DNA from: Rossellomorea pakistanensis
Lineage (GTDB): Bacteria; Bacillota; Bacilli; Bacillales; Bacillaceae_B
Assembly (NCBI RefSeq): GCF_016908495.1
Contig: NZ_JAFBDZ010000004.1
Coordinates: 186,001-250,000 of the forward strand
Direction: 5' to 3'
DNA: 64,000 nucleotides
Each line of letters opens with the position of its first letter. Within the stretch, counting starts at the first letter, position 1. Below the pieces are notes generated by a model that ran no database searches, had not been told where the DNA came from, and worked only from the letters and a program-made list of their open reading frames with translations. A program made the translations under genes and the position numbers. This document shows positions 9,115-17,502 of the stretch, in pieces.

Positions 9115-9573
9115 ATGATAGAGATTTTTAATCTAAATAACATCTTGGTTCATCAACCATTAACCTCTCAAAAAGAAGTATTCGAAAAGATAGCAGAAGT
9201 CGCGATGGAAGCGGATATTTCTGATTCAAAACAAGCAATTGTCGATGGGCTATTCAACCGGGAAACACATGGGACAACGGGCTTCCTCGATGGTTTTGCC
9301 ATCCCACATACAAAATCAGAGGCGATTCACAAGCCTGGTGCAATTATTATCACCCTAAAGGATGGAATTGAGTGGGATTCAATGGACGGAAAACCTGTAA
9401 AATTTTTGATCGCTTTATTAATCCCAGAAAGTGAGGCTGGCACAACCCATCTATCGCTTTTGTCGAGCATCTCAAGAATGTTAATCCATCAAGAAATCCG
9501 TGACCATTTGTTGGCGGCATCAAAGCCTAAACAAATTCTGGATCAATTAAATAACGCTTTAGTTAGCCATTAA
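9115..9573 (+). CDS. PTS fructose-family EIIA component
   Basis: A 152-residue soluble EIIA that takes phosphate from HPr and passes it to the EIIB Cys of the upstream protein. The family active-site motif GFAIPHTKSEAI is present with the phosphorylated His at position 65. The length and the fold outline (MIEIFNLNNILV start) match stand-alone PTS_EIIA_2 proteins. It lies 23 bases after the EIIBC stop with an AAGGAG ribosome binding site, so EIIA and EIIBC together form the complete transporter. Confidence 0.9.
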   Translation: MIEIFNLNNILVHQPLTSQKEVFEKIAEVAMEADISDSKQAIVDGLFNRETHGTTGFLDGFAIPHTKSEAIHKPGAIIITLKDGIEWDSMDGKPVKFLIALLIPESEAGTTHLSLLSSISRMLIHQEIRDHLLAASKPKQILDQLNNALVSH

Positions 9574-9606
9574 CAGCAATTTATAGAGCGAGGAAATCCA
9601 AAATGA

Positions 9607-10497
<891 letters not shown>

Positions 10498-10558
10498 AGG
10501 CACAACCTGGTTATGAACTCATAATCGAAGTATACACATTATTAAAATGGTAGAGTTT

Positions 10559-10591
10559 GAAGGCGAAGTCTTTTCGATTTCGTCTTCTTTT
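10559..10591 (+). terminator. Intrinsic terminator of the sugar operon
   Basis: GAAGGCGAA at 10559-10567 pairs with TTCGTCTTC at 10579-10587 (one G-T wobble) and is followed by T residues. It lies about 60 bases after the aldolase stop. The bases from 10592 to 10914 hold only AT-rich promoter-like DNA of the next operon, including a TATAAT at 10772-10777 without a convincing -35. Confidence 0.65.
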
Positions 10592-10914
10592 ATGGATCTA
10601 GATCCGTAGTAATTATTAGTTTAAGTTAGGTAAATCAAACAAGCACTGCCAAGTTTTAAACTTCTTCTACTCTCATTTCAATAATTTTTGGATAAGACCA
10701 TATCCAAAAATTCCCCAAAACTTTAAATAAAGGAACCTATCAAACTTCATTTTTTCCTCACATTTGAATGGTATAATTAATTATGGTTAATAATGTTATC
10801 ATTCAACATTTTTTCACATTCATTTTCACAAAAATCATGTCTGAATTAAAGTAGTTTCATAAGCGATCTAATGAATAAAACGGAACGTTGTCAAATAAAG
10901 AATGGAGGGATAAA

Positions 10915-11490
10915 ATGTTACCGATTGAACGACAACAACAAATTTTAACATGGTTAGAACAGGAAGAGTCATTACGTGTTTCGGATATCAGTAAAAGATT
11001 AGAAGTATCCGAAATGACAATCTACCGAGATTTAAAACCTTTAATTGATCAGCAGAAAATAGAAAAAACATCAAATGGCATTACTCTTTTGACTCAAAGC
11101 TCCTTTTCTTCTAGTCATTGTCCTTATTGCTTTAAGGACTCAAATACGAGAATGCCTGTTCAATTAATTAAAAAGAATCAACAGGTGGAGCAAGCTTGTT
11201 GTCCGCATTGTGGTCTTCTGCGATTTCAGGATATTAAAAATGAAGTCTCACAAATTATTTGCCATGATTTCTTACATGCGACCACGATCAGTGCTAAGAC
11301 CGCGGTCTTTCTTTTAAATGCAGATATTCATCTGAACTGTTGTCAACCACAAGTAATTGCTTTTGAGTCAATGAGACAAGCCAAACAATTTCAGATGGGG
11401 TTCGGTGGAAATATCCACTATTTTGAAGAAGCCATTCAAGCGATAGCCTTGGAAATGCATGGGAATGGCGGTTGTCATTCGGGAAAGTAG
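10915..11490 (+). CDS. DeoR-type HTH protein fused to a cysteine-rich NosL-like domain
   Basis: This 191-residue protein begins with a DeoR-type winged helix (residues 1-58; LRVSDISKRLEVSEMTIYRDL) but lacks the sugar-phosphate-sensing DeoRC domain. It continues with two Cys pairs, CPYC (69-72) and CCPHC (95-99), and a C-terminal segment (about 120-178: an Ala-rich turn, then VIAFESMRQAKQF and GGNIHYFEEA) that matches the outline of NosL copper-binding proteins. Further Cys lie at 116, 142, 143 and 187. I infer a metal-sensing regulator, possibly for copper, zinc or a redox signal. The ATG at 10915 has GGAGGG at good spacing; a TTG at 10888 is also in frame but poorly supported. It is first in a three-gene operon with PepSY and YtkA-like genes. 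Confidence 0.75.
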   Translation: MLPIERQQQILTWLEQEESLRVSDISKRLEVSEMTIYRDLKPLIDQQKIEKTSNGITLLTQSSFSSSHCPYCFKDSNTRMPVQLIKKNQQVEQACCPHCGLLRFQDIKNEVSQIICHDFLHATTISAKTAVFLLNADIHLNCCQPQVIAFESMRQAKQFQMGFGGNIHYFEEAIQAIALEMHGNGGCHSGK

Positions 11491-11502
11491 GAGGAGAAAA
11501 GA

Positions 11503-12891
11503 TTGGAAGCTGTAAAAGTAGAAAAAATAGTAAAAAACTCTAAAAAACGCACTAGAACCTCTCTTTATCAAACGGTATGGAGATGGCACTTCTATGCAGG
11601 GCTTATTTTCGCACCATTTTTAATCATTCTCGCTTTAAGTGGTTCTATCTACTTGTTTAAACCGCAAATTGAATCAATGCTCTATCAAGATCTCTACTAT
11701 GTTCAGGCAGAAGGTTCCTCAAGCTTATCTCCTTCTGAACAAGTATCCAAGGTCATGGAAACCTATCCTAGCGGGACGATTACCTCCATTAAATATTATG
11801 ATAATCCAATTCGAACGACTGAAATTGGATTAATGGAAAACGGTCAGATGTCCTCCGTTTTCGTCAATCCTTATAATGGCGATATTACAGGTGCTTTGAA
11901 TAATGAAGAAAAATTTACGGAAATCGTGAAAAAGCTTCATAGTGAATTAATGGTTGGAGGTACGGTGGCCAACCGAATCGTTGAGCTTGCTGCATGTTGG
12001 GCCGTCATTTTATTGATTACAGGTTTATATATCTGGTGGCCAAGAAATAAAGCTTCCATATGGGGAACGATTCTCCCAAGGTTTAGTAGTGAAGGAAGGA
12101 CCTTTTGGCGAGATATGCACGCTGTACCGGCGTTCTGGTTATCTGTGTTTATTTTAATCTTAATTGCAACCGGACTCCCTTGGTCAGGAGTGATGGGCGA
12201 ACAAATCAATCGTCTCGCCACTTCAACCAATACCGGCTACCCGCCATTTGCTCAAAGCTTTGAAGAAAAGCCAGAGTCCATTGTCAAAACAAAAGATGTA
12301 GCAGAAGATGTACCTTGGGCGACAGAGAATTTGTCCGTTCCAGTGTCTAGTCCTAATGGGTATGTACCAATATCTCTCGAAGACGTTACCTATATTGCAA
12401 GGAATGAAGAAATCAAAAAACCCTATACAATCTCCATGCCACAAGGTGAAAAAGGCGTCTATACCATTGCTACCTCCCATACTAAGCCGGGTGATAACGC
12501 AACATTACATGTAGATCAATATTCGGGTTCCATTTTAAGTGATGTCCGTTTTGATGATTATGGAATAATGGCAAAAGCGATTACGCTGGGGATCGCTTTA
12601 CATGAGGGACGTTTATTCGGTTTCGCTAATCAAATGCTCGGTCTTATCGTTTGTATGGGCCTGATTGGTTTAGTGGTCAGCTCATTTATGATGTGGAGAA
12701 AACGAAAACCGGAAGGCAAGATAGGATCACCTGCCAAATCCAAGGATAAAAAGATCACAAGAACCGTATTCTTTATCATGTTAGCCATGGGAGTCATCAT
12801 GCCGTTAGTCGGGATTTCCATTATCGTAGTATTCTTATTCGATCGTTTTCTGTTTTCGAAAATCAAAACACTAAAGGCTTGGCTTAGCTGA
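11503..12891 (+). CDS. PepSY-associated transmembrane protein
   Basis: A 462-residue membrane protein with the PepSY_TM architecture: a helix starting WRWHFYAGLIFAPFLI (about 27-50), an outer PepSY-like domain, helices near 160-180 and 205-230, a second PepSY-like domain and two C-terminal helices. Conserved His residues flank the helices (WRWHFYAG, KLHSELMVGG, RDMHAVPAFW, LHEGRLFG), as in family members linked to iron, heme or copper handling and reductases. It starts at a TTG 12 bases after the NosL-like regulator, with a strong AGGAGG. No catalytic activity can be assigned; a role in metal or electron transfer at the membrane is inferred from the neighbours. Confidence 0.85.
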   Translation: MEAVKVEKIVKNSKKRTRTSLYQTVWRWHFYAGLIFAPFLIILALSGSIYLFKPQIESMLYQDLYYVQAEGSSSLSPSEQVSKVMETYPSGTITSIKYYDNPIRTTEIGLMENGQMSSVFVNPYNGDITGALNNEEKFTEIVKKLHSELMVGGTVANRIVELAACWAVILLITGLYIWWPRNKASIWGTILPRFSSEGRTFWRDMHAVPAFWLSVFILILIATGLPWSGVMGEQINRLATSTNTGYPPFAQSFEEKPESIVKTKDVAEDVPWATENLSVPVSSPNGYVPISLEDVTYIARNEEIKKPYTISMPQGEKGVYTIATSHTKPGDNATLHVDQYSGSILSDVRFDDYGIMAKAITLGIALHEGRLFGFANQMLGLIVCMGLIGLVVSSFMMWRKRKPEGKIGSPAKSKDKKITRTVFFIMLAMGVIMPLVGISIIVVFLFDRFLFSKIKTLKAWLS

Positions 12892-12910
12892 AATATTGGG
12901 GGAAAAAGAA

Positions 12911-13366
12911 TTGAATAGATTTTTCACAAGTATCATGCTGATGTTTACGTTGCTATTGGCTTCAGGGTGTACAGCCAATACCGAATCTTCACCTGAACGA
13001 CTAGAAGCTGATATTTTACTACCTGGAGAGATTTCTCTTAATCAAGAAAATGTGCTAAAGGTTCAAGTCACACAAGGGAAAGAAAAGGTGGAAGATGCTG
13101 AAGACATCCAATTTGAAATATGGAAGTCCAATAACAAGGAGGACAGTGAGCTGATCGATGCTCAGCATGAATCAGGTGGAACCTATCGTGTCAAAAAGGC
13201 CTTTAAAGAGGAGGGTATCTACTACGTTCAAACCCATGTATCTGCCCGAGGCCTGCATGTCATGCCAAAGAAGCAATTGATTGTAGGGAATGTTTCAGAA
13301 GAGGAACTTGATTCTCTTAATAAAGAATCTCAAGATCAAGAGCAAGGTCATGGTCATCATCATTGA
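12911..13366 (+). CDS. YtkA/FixH-like lipoprotein with His-rich C-terminus
   Basis: A secreted lipoprotein: starting from the TTG at 12911 the N-terminus is MNRFFTSIMLMFTLLLASGC, with the lipobox LASGC (Cys20). The mature part of about 130 residues has the beta-sandwich pattern of YtkA/FixH-like proteins (the LNQENVLKVQVTQ region, then VEDAEDIQFEIW and GTYRVKKAFKEEGIYYVQTHV). It ends in GHGHHH, a probable metal-binding tail. An in-frame TTG at 12896 is possible, but the GGGGGAAA ribosome binding site favours 12911. It is the last gene of the operon with the NosL-like regulator and the PepSY protein. In other species FixH/YtkA-like proteins sit with copper or cytochrome-oxidase genes. Confidence 0.78.
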   Translation: MNRFFTSIMLMFTLLLASGCTANTESSPERLEADILLPGEISLNQENVLKVQVTQGKEKVEDAEDIQFEIWKSNNKEDSELIDAQHESGGTYRVKKAFKEEGIYYVQTHVSARGLHVMPKKQLIVGNVSEEELDSLNKESQDQEQGHGHHH

Positions 13367-13370
13367 TTTC

Positions 13371-13412
13371 ATTTTAAAATCCGGTTTTCATTTGAAGACC
13401 GGATTTTAAAAT
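13371..13412 (+). terminator. Intrinsic terminator (15-bp perfect stem)
   Basis: ATTTTAAAATCCGGT at 13371-13385 and its exact complement at 13398-13412 form a hairpin four bases after the lipoprotein stop. AT-rich arms on both sides make it potentially bidirectional. Confidence 0.8.
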
Positions 13413-13467
13413 ATCTATTGTTTAGCGATGGTACGTTTAAACTTTTACATTCTCACGTATCGAACAA

Positions 13468-13508
13468 TTTCACAAAGGAATTCTTAGAAAATGGAGAATT
13501 AGTATATA
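13468..13508 (+). repeat. Dispersed sequence similar to 24831-24871
   Basis: The run from AATTTCACAAAGGAATTC through TAGAAAATGGAGAATTAGTA matches the segment at about 24831-24871 (AATTTCTCAAAGGAATTC, TAGAAATTGGAGAACTAGTA) over roughly 40 bases with only a few changes. Both copies lie in intergenic DNA. The first copy sits in a short open stretch (NFTKEFLENGELVYRG). Nature unknown: a small dispersed repeat, or two decayed copies of one coding sequence. Confidence 0.4.
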
Positions 13509-13633
13509 GAGGTATTCCATTTACTCGGATTCAAAAGGAGGTAGATAATAATAAGATGCCTCCTCTAAACTTGAAGGCATCTCCCTTAAACCAATAGCTC
13601 TTCGTCAATGATATCTAATCAAAACCCAGAGTA

Positions 13634-13702
13634 AATGATCCAAGAAAATTGGTAAAAGCTAAAGAAGCAATGTGGAAAGTGGTACATAAAAAAATAAGAT
13701 GA
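13634..13702 (+). pseudogene. C-terminal remnant of a class II aldolase
   Basis: The frame reads NDPRKLVKAKEAMWKVVHKK followed by IR and a stop. It aligns with the C-terminus of the aldolase at 9625-10497 ([20 protein letters not shown]). No start and no upstream domain remain. It is either the leftover of a duplicated or former aldolase gene or a scar of recombination. It ends 19 bases before the VOC gene. Confidence 0.7.
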
Positions 13703-13721
13703 GTAGAAAAGGAGCTAACTA

Positions 13722-14534
13722 ATGAGCTTTCAATTCGATCATATCGTTCATTTCGTTCATCAGCCATTAGAAGCAATGAAGCTAATTCAGAAAATGGGAT
13801 TACATGTAGTAGAAGGGGGACGCCATGATCATCTTGGAACATACAATGCCCTCAGTTATTTTGATCTCAGCTATATTGAATTAATCGGCATATTTGACCA
13901 ACAGTTGATAGACACCCCTGATAGAGAGAAATATAGTTTAAAAGAAACCATCAGAAGAAATCCTCATACAAATGGGTTACGAAGAATCGCCCTTCGTTCC
14001 AGCGATTTGGAAGCTGAAGCCGAACGTTTCCGGCGACTTGGTCTAGAGGTGTATGGTCCATCCCCTTTAAGCAGAAGGCGACCAGATGGCAGCCTCCTTT
14101 CCTGGAAACTATTATTTGTTGGAAAATCGGATGAAACGCTTGATCTGCCTTTTTTTATTGAATGGCAAGAAAGTGATAAGGACCGTAGACAGGATTTAAC
14201 CCAACGCACCATTATGGCTAATCATCCAAGGGGCAATTTATCACTGTCAGCTGTGGGCTATGCTGTGAAAGATGTGGAGAAGACCATTCACACGTGGGCA
14301 AACTATTTAGACATAAAAATGGAAACACCTTTTAACGATGAAAAACTAAAGGCACGAGGAAGAAAGCTAAAGCTAGAAGGCGGTGACATCGTCTTCTACA
14401 GCCCTATCGGAAATGGAATTGTTTCCGATATTCTCAACAGACGTGGTGAAACGCCTTTTTTAATCACATTTTCCGGCTCTGAACAAGAAGAAGATATCCA
14501 GACCTTAGGGGCAACTTATCGATTCACAAAATGA
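13722..14534 (+). CDS. VOC-superfamily (glyoxalase-like domain) protein
   Basis: A 270-residue cytosolic protein with the opening FQFDHIVHFVHQP and GGRHDHLGTYNALSYF typical of the glyoxalase-like domain family (PF13468 type), in which the first His and a later Glu normally bind a metal. Two beta-alpha-beta-beta-beta units can be made out (about 1-130 and 155-265). Substrate is unknown. It has AAAGGAG eight bases before the ATG and its own terminator at 14582. It stands alone; the aldolase remnant just upstream suggests the flanking DNA has been rearranged. Confidence 0.8.
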   Translation: MSFQFDHIVHFVHQPLEAMKLIQKMGLHVVEGGRHDHLGTYNALSYFDLSYIELIGIFDQQLIDTPDREKYSLKETIRRNPHTNGLRRIALRSSDLEAEAERFRRLGLEVYGPSPLSRRRPDGSLLSWKLLFVGKSDETLDLPFFIEWQESDKDRRQDLTQRTIMANHPRGNLSLSAVGYAVKDVEKTIHTWANYLDIKMETPFNDEKLKARGRKLKLEGGDIVFYSPIGNGIVSDILNRRGETPFLITFSGSEQEEDIQTLGATYRFTK

Positions 14535-14581
14535 CCAGGCTTAATTAAAAATAGTTATAGTAAAAATTAAGATAAACTTAT

Positions 14582-14612
14582 AAAACGCTTAGAGATTAAC
14601 TCTGAGCGTTTT
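14582..14612 (+). terminator. Intrinsic terminator after the VOC gene
   Basis: AAAACGCTTAGAG (14582-14594) pairs with CTCTGAGCGTTTT (14600-14612), with one wobble, and is followed by AATTTTATTTTA. From 14613 to 14836 I see only AT-rich DNA and a short hairpin (TATAGTTT 14788-14795 with AAACTATA 14808-14815) just ahead of the next small gene. Confidence 0.75.
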
Positions 14613-14836
14613 AATTTTATTTTATGACTATATCTTAAACCACAGCCGTTAAATAAATGAAACCCTACTTTGCATGGGGAACTAATTATTTTTAAAAACT
14701 TCTTCTACCTCACTAAGAATAGTTGTTATTTTCATAAAACAACGTCTTCTTCCATTAAGTAAATTGTAGACAATCACTTTATTGAAGTATAGTTTTATTT
14801 TTTATTGAAACTATATTAAATGGAGGTGGTTTAATA

Positions 14837-14989
14837 ATGCCTGATCATCACAAAGAAGTTCCAAATACACTCAAATACAGCATATGGGATACAAAAACCG
14901 ATGAAGGTCAATCTGGTACCAAAGAAAGATATACTGAGTCAAATGACAATTCTACCCTTCAATCAGAAACTGCAGAAAATAAAGAATAA
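14837..14989 (+). CDS. Small hydrophilic protein, 50 aa, unknown
   Basis: This short gene reads MPDHHKEVPNTLKYSIWDTK and continues in the same hydrophilic, Thr/Ser/Glu-rich way to ENKE-stop. The support is an excellent ribosome binding site, GGAGGTGG, seven bases before the ATG, and a codon pattern without rare runs. It has no signal peptide, membrane helix or cysteine and is probably unstructured. Size and composition are like many small sporulation-associated Bacillus proteins, but I cannot assign a family. It is followed by the convergent XRE-cupin gene. Confidence 0.6.
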   Translation: MPDHHKEVPNTLKYSIWDTKTDEGQSGTKERYTESNDNSTLQSETAENKE

Positions 14990-15017
14990 CAATTAAAAAG
15001 GATAAAATTCTATTGAG

Positions 15018-15551
15018 TCAGTTATTTGTACTGACAACAAGTAATATCACCGGCTGATCCGTTTCGTTGTACCAAACATGTTTTTCTGTAGAATCGATAT
15101 GCAATGATTCATGAGCATATAAAGTCTCTTGATGGTTTTCCAAAACAACTTTTAATTCGCCTTCTAACACATAGACAAATTCCTGACCATGGTGTCTATA
15201 GGGTGTAGTGTGAGACTCGCCAGCTTTCAATTCAATACGTGCCGGGTAAAATTGGGGTTTTTCCATATTACCAACCAGACTTGTGTAAGTAAAATTAGGT
15301 TGGACTGCGCTTGTTTTAAGTGACTGTTTTTTTATTGACGGAGACCCTTCTTCCGCTTCAAAAAATAGGTTGATGTTTACTTCTAATGCCTCGGCAATCT
15401 TTCGCAATGATGTAAATGTCACTGAACTATTTCCTCTTTCCACTTGCGATAGGAAACTTACTGAAAGGCCGCTTCGTTCACTTACCTCTCTCAACGTTAA
15501 TTTTTTACTTTTACGAATTCGTTTAAAGTCTTTTCCTAGTTTATTATCCAT
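15018..15551 (-). CDS. XRE-family regulator with C-terminal cupin domain
   Basis: A 177-residue regulator. The N-terminal helix-turn-helix (about 8-62) contains LREVSERSGLSVSFLSQVER. The C-terminal cupin (about 105-172) contains TTPYRHHGQEFVYVLEGEL, where the His residues and Glu would bind a metal or small ligand. Such proteins (PuuR or YdcN types) control amine, amino acid or organic acid uptake. It lies downstream of and in the same direction as the TRAP transporter genes but beyond a terminator, so it has its own promoter. Control of that transporter is plausible but not shown. Confidence 0.88.
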   Translation of the reverse strand: MDNKLGKDFKRIRKSKKLTLREVSERSGLSVSFLSQVERGNSSVTFTSLRKIAEALEVNINLFFEAEEGSPSIKKQSLKTSAVQPNFTYTSLVGNMEKPQFYPARIELKAGESHTTPYRHHGQEFVYVLEGELKVVLENHQETLYAHESLHIDSTEKHVWYNETDQPVILLVVSTNN

Positions 15552-15614
15552 GACTCAATCAACCCATTCTAGCGATTTTTAATAGACTTCCTTCTAAGCA
15601 CTATAATAGCGTCA

Positions 15615-15656
15615 AAAACTCTTAGAAAGCAAATACAGCTTTCCAAGAGTTTTTTT
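15615..15656. terminator. Bidirectional terminator between the TRAP operon and the XRE-cupin gene
   Basis: AAAACTCTTAGAAAGC (15615-15630) pairs with GCTTTCCAAGAGTTTT starting at 15638, with one mismatch, and T runs lie on both strands. On the minus strand it lies just after dctM and would end the TRAP operon. Confidence 0.75.
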
Positions 15657-15675
15657 CATTTATTGCTGTTTAATG

Positions 15676-16998
15676 TTATTTATTTAGTAAATTGGGCAGC
15701 CATACAGCGAGTATCGGGAAAAGGATTAGGATGATTGTTGCAATCAGCTGGATCGTGATAAATGGTATGGTTGCCCGGTAAATCTTGTCGATTCCCACTT
15801 TCGCTCCGACAGCGCTTTTCAGATAGAAAATGGCGAAACCGAATGGCGGGGTCAAAAATGCCATCTGAAGAACTACCATAAAGACAACCGCCCACCATAA
15901 CGGATCAAAACCGGCATTCACGATGATCGGTGAAATGATTGGAGCTGCGAGCATGATCAGCGCCATCGTTTCAAGGAACATTCCGAGCAGGATGATAAAT
16001 GCAAGCGAGAAGAAAAGAACTCCCCATTTTCCGCCCGGTGCTAGTTGAGCCATTTCTGAAACGAACTGATTTCCGCCGACTCCAGAGAATACTGCACTGA
16101 ATGCAGCAGCACCGATCAGGATCCAACCAACCATACCTGTCATTTTTGTCGACTCATGGATTGCTTCCTTCGTTTTTTTCCAATCTAAGCGCTTTGTTCC
16201 GAAGCCGATCAATATCGTTCCAAAGACACCAACCGCGGCACCTTCTGTCGGGGTCGCTATACCTGTGAAGATGGAACCGAGGACAATGATGATTAGCAAT
16301 AATGGAAGTGCGATAGACCTAAGCGACTCCACTTTTTCTTTAAATGTGGCACGATCTTCTTTGGCAAGTGCAGGCGCCATGTCTTCCCTGTGGTAGGCAC
16401 GAATCAGGATGTATATGATGAACAAGAAAATCAGAAGGAATCCTGCACCTAATCCCGCGGCAAACAAACTGGATACGGATACACCGGTAATTGCACCATA
16501 TACTACCATGTTGAGGCTAGGTGGAATAATTTGTCCGAGAGTGCCGCCTGCCATAATGGAACCGAGACTAAGATTTTCATTATATTTGTATTTCATCATC
16601 TGCGGTAAAGCAATCAAACCCAAGCCGATTACGCCTGCAGCGACAACCCCTGAAATAGCACCGATAATGGCACCCACGACAATAGCGGCAATGGCTAGGC
16701 CCCCACGTAATCCACCGGACCATTTATAAACAGAATCGAACAGATCTGCTATGATGTTAGTCTTTTCCAGCAAGACGGACATCAGTATGAATAACGGAAT
16801 CGCGAGGAGCGTGAAATTATTCATTACACCCCAAACAGCACTAGTAAGGAGGCTTGTGCTGTCGATCCCCCACATAATCAATGCAAAGAAGACACCTACA
16901 AATGCAAGTGAGAATGCTATCGGTACTCCAAGGAACAACAAAAGTAACAGCAGTAAGAACATGGCGATCGGCGCATATTCAAAAATAAACATCATCAT
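15676..16998 (-). CDS. dctM: TRAP transporter large permease (DctM)
   Basis: The large membrane subunit of a tripartite ATP-independent periplasmic-type transporter that imports an organic acid by ion symport. It has 440 residues with about 12 helices, including PLFILMSVLLEKTNI, the Gly/Ala-rich IIGAISGVVAAGVIGLG and PPSLNMVVYGAITGVS, all typical of DctM/SiaM. It overlaps the DctQ gene by four bases (ATGA), and GGAGGTGAG precedes the start. Whether translation starts at the first or second of two adjacent ATG codons is open. Substrate unknown. Confidence 0.92.
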   Translation of the reverse strand: MMMFIFEYAPIAMFLLLLLLLFLGVPIAFSLAFVGVFFALIMWGIDSTSLLTSAVWGVMNNFTLLAIPLFILMSVLLEKTNIIADLFDSVYKWSGGLRGGLAIAAIVVGAIIGAISGVVAAGVIGLGLIALPQMMKYKYNENLSLGSIMAGGTLGQIIPPSLNMVVYGAITGVSVSSLFAAGLGAGFLLIFLFIIYILIRAYHREDMAPALAKEDRATFKEKVESLRSIALPLLLIIIVLGSIFTGIATPTEGAAVGVFGTILIGFGTKRLDWKKTKEAIHESTKMTGMVGWILIGAAAFSAVFSGVGGNQFVSEMAQLAPGGKWGVLFFSLAFIILLGMFLETMALIMLAAPIISPIIVNAGFDPLWWAVVFMVVLQMAFLTPPFGFAIFYLKSAVGAKVGIDKIYRATIPFITIQLIATIILILFPILAVWLPNLLNK

Positions 16999-17489
16999 TT
17001 CTCACCTCCACGCCAGACTTTGTAAACCTCAACCCATGCCTGGAACCAGACGAGTAGCCCGCTGAGCGGGATAAACAACTTAAACCACCAAATTTGTGGA
17101 TTGAATGAACTTTGATGAGAAGAACGTTCCAGAATCCGAGTCGATTCAATCGCCATTTCAGTTCCTTTGAACACGAGGAATGTGCAGACGACTAAAATGA
17201 GTAGTAGAGCGAAAGTTGACAGCAATCGGTTCAAACGGTCTGGCAGACGTGCATTGATGATATCAACGGCGATGTGCCCTTTCATCCGTAATACATCCGC
17301 TCCTGCAAGCAGGATTGAGATACCGAAAATGAAAATCGGAACCTCGAATCCCCAATCTGGGGCATTTGAAAAGAAACGGCGCATAACAATGGTGTACACA
17401 ATGACCAGGGTCAACGGAATCATGAGGTAACCTGCGAGTTTGCCAGCAGCGGAGGACAAAGCTTCAATCCCTCTCATTATTGGTTTCAT
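16995..17489 (-). CDS. dctQ: TRAP transporter small permease (DctQ)
   Basis: The small four-helix subunit of the TRAP transporter, 164 residues when started at the ATG with AAGGCGGTG six bases upstream. An alternative ATG at 17519 would overlap the binding-protein gene by 17 bases and has a poorer site. The DctQ features include helices at about 20-42 and 55-75, GHIAVDIINARLPDRLNRLL, and a C-terminal helix pair. It lies between the binding protein and DctM genes and is translationally coupled to both. Confidence 0.9.
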   Translation of the reverse strand: MKPIMRGIEALSSAAGKLAGYLMIPLTLVIVYTIVMRRFFSNAPDWGFEVPIFIFGISILLAGADVLRMKGHIAVDIINARLPDRLNRLLSTFALLLILVVCTFLVFKGTEMAIESTRILERSSHQSSFNPQIWWFKLFIPLSGLLVWFQAWVEVYKVWRGGEK

Positions 17490-17502
17490 CCTGTTCACCG
17501 CC

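Noticed and set aside
10795..10815. Fur-like box (TTAATAATGTTATCATT) before the DeoR-NosL operon
   Set aside because: It lacks the correct 7-1-7 spacing and has mismatches in both arms; not enough to call.
10915..11490. Assignment of the DeoR-type gene as regulator of the upstream sugar operon
   Set aside because: It lies beyond a terminator, lacks the sugar-phosphate-sensing DeoRC domain and is co-transcribed with PepSY and YtkA-like genes.
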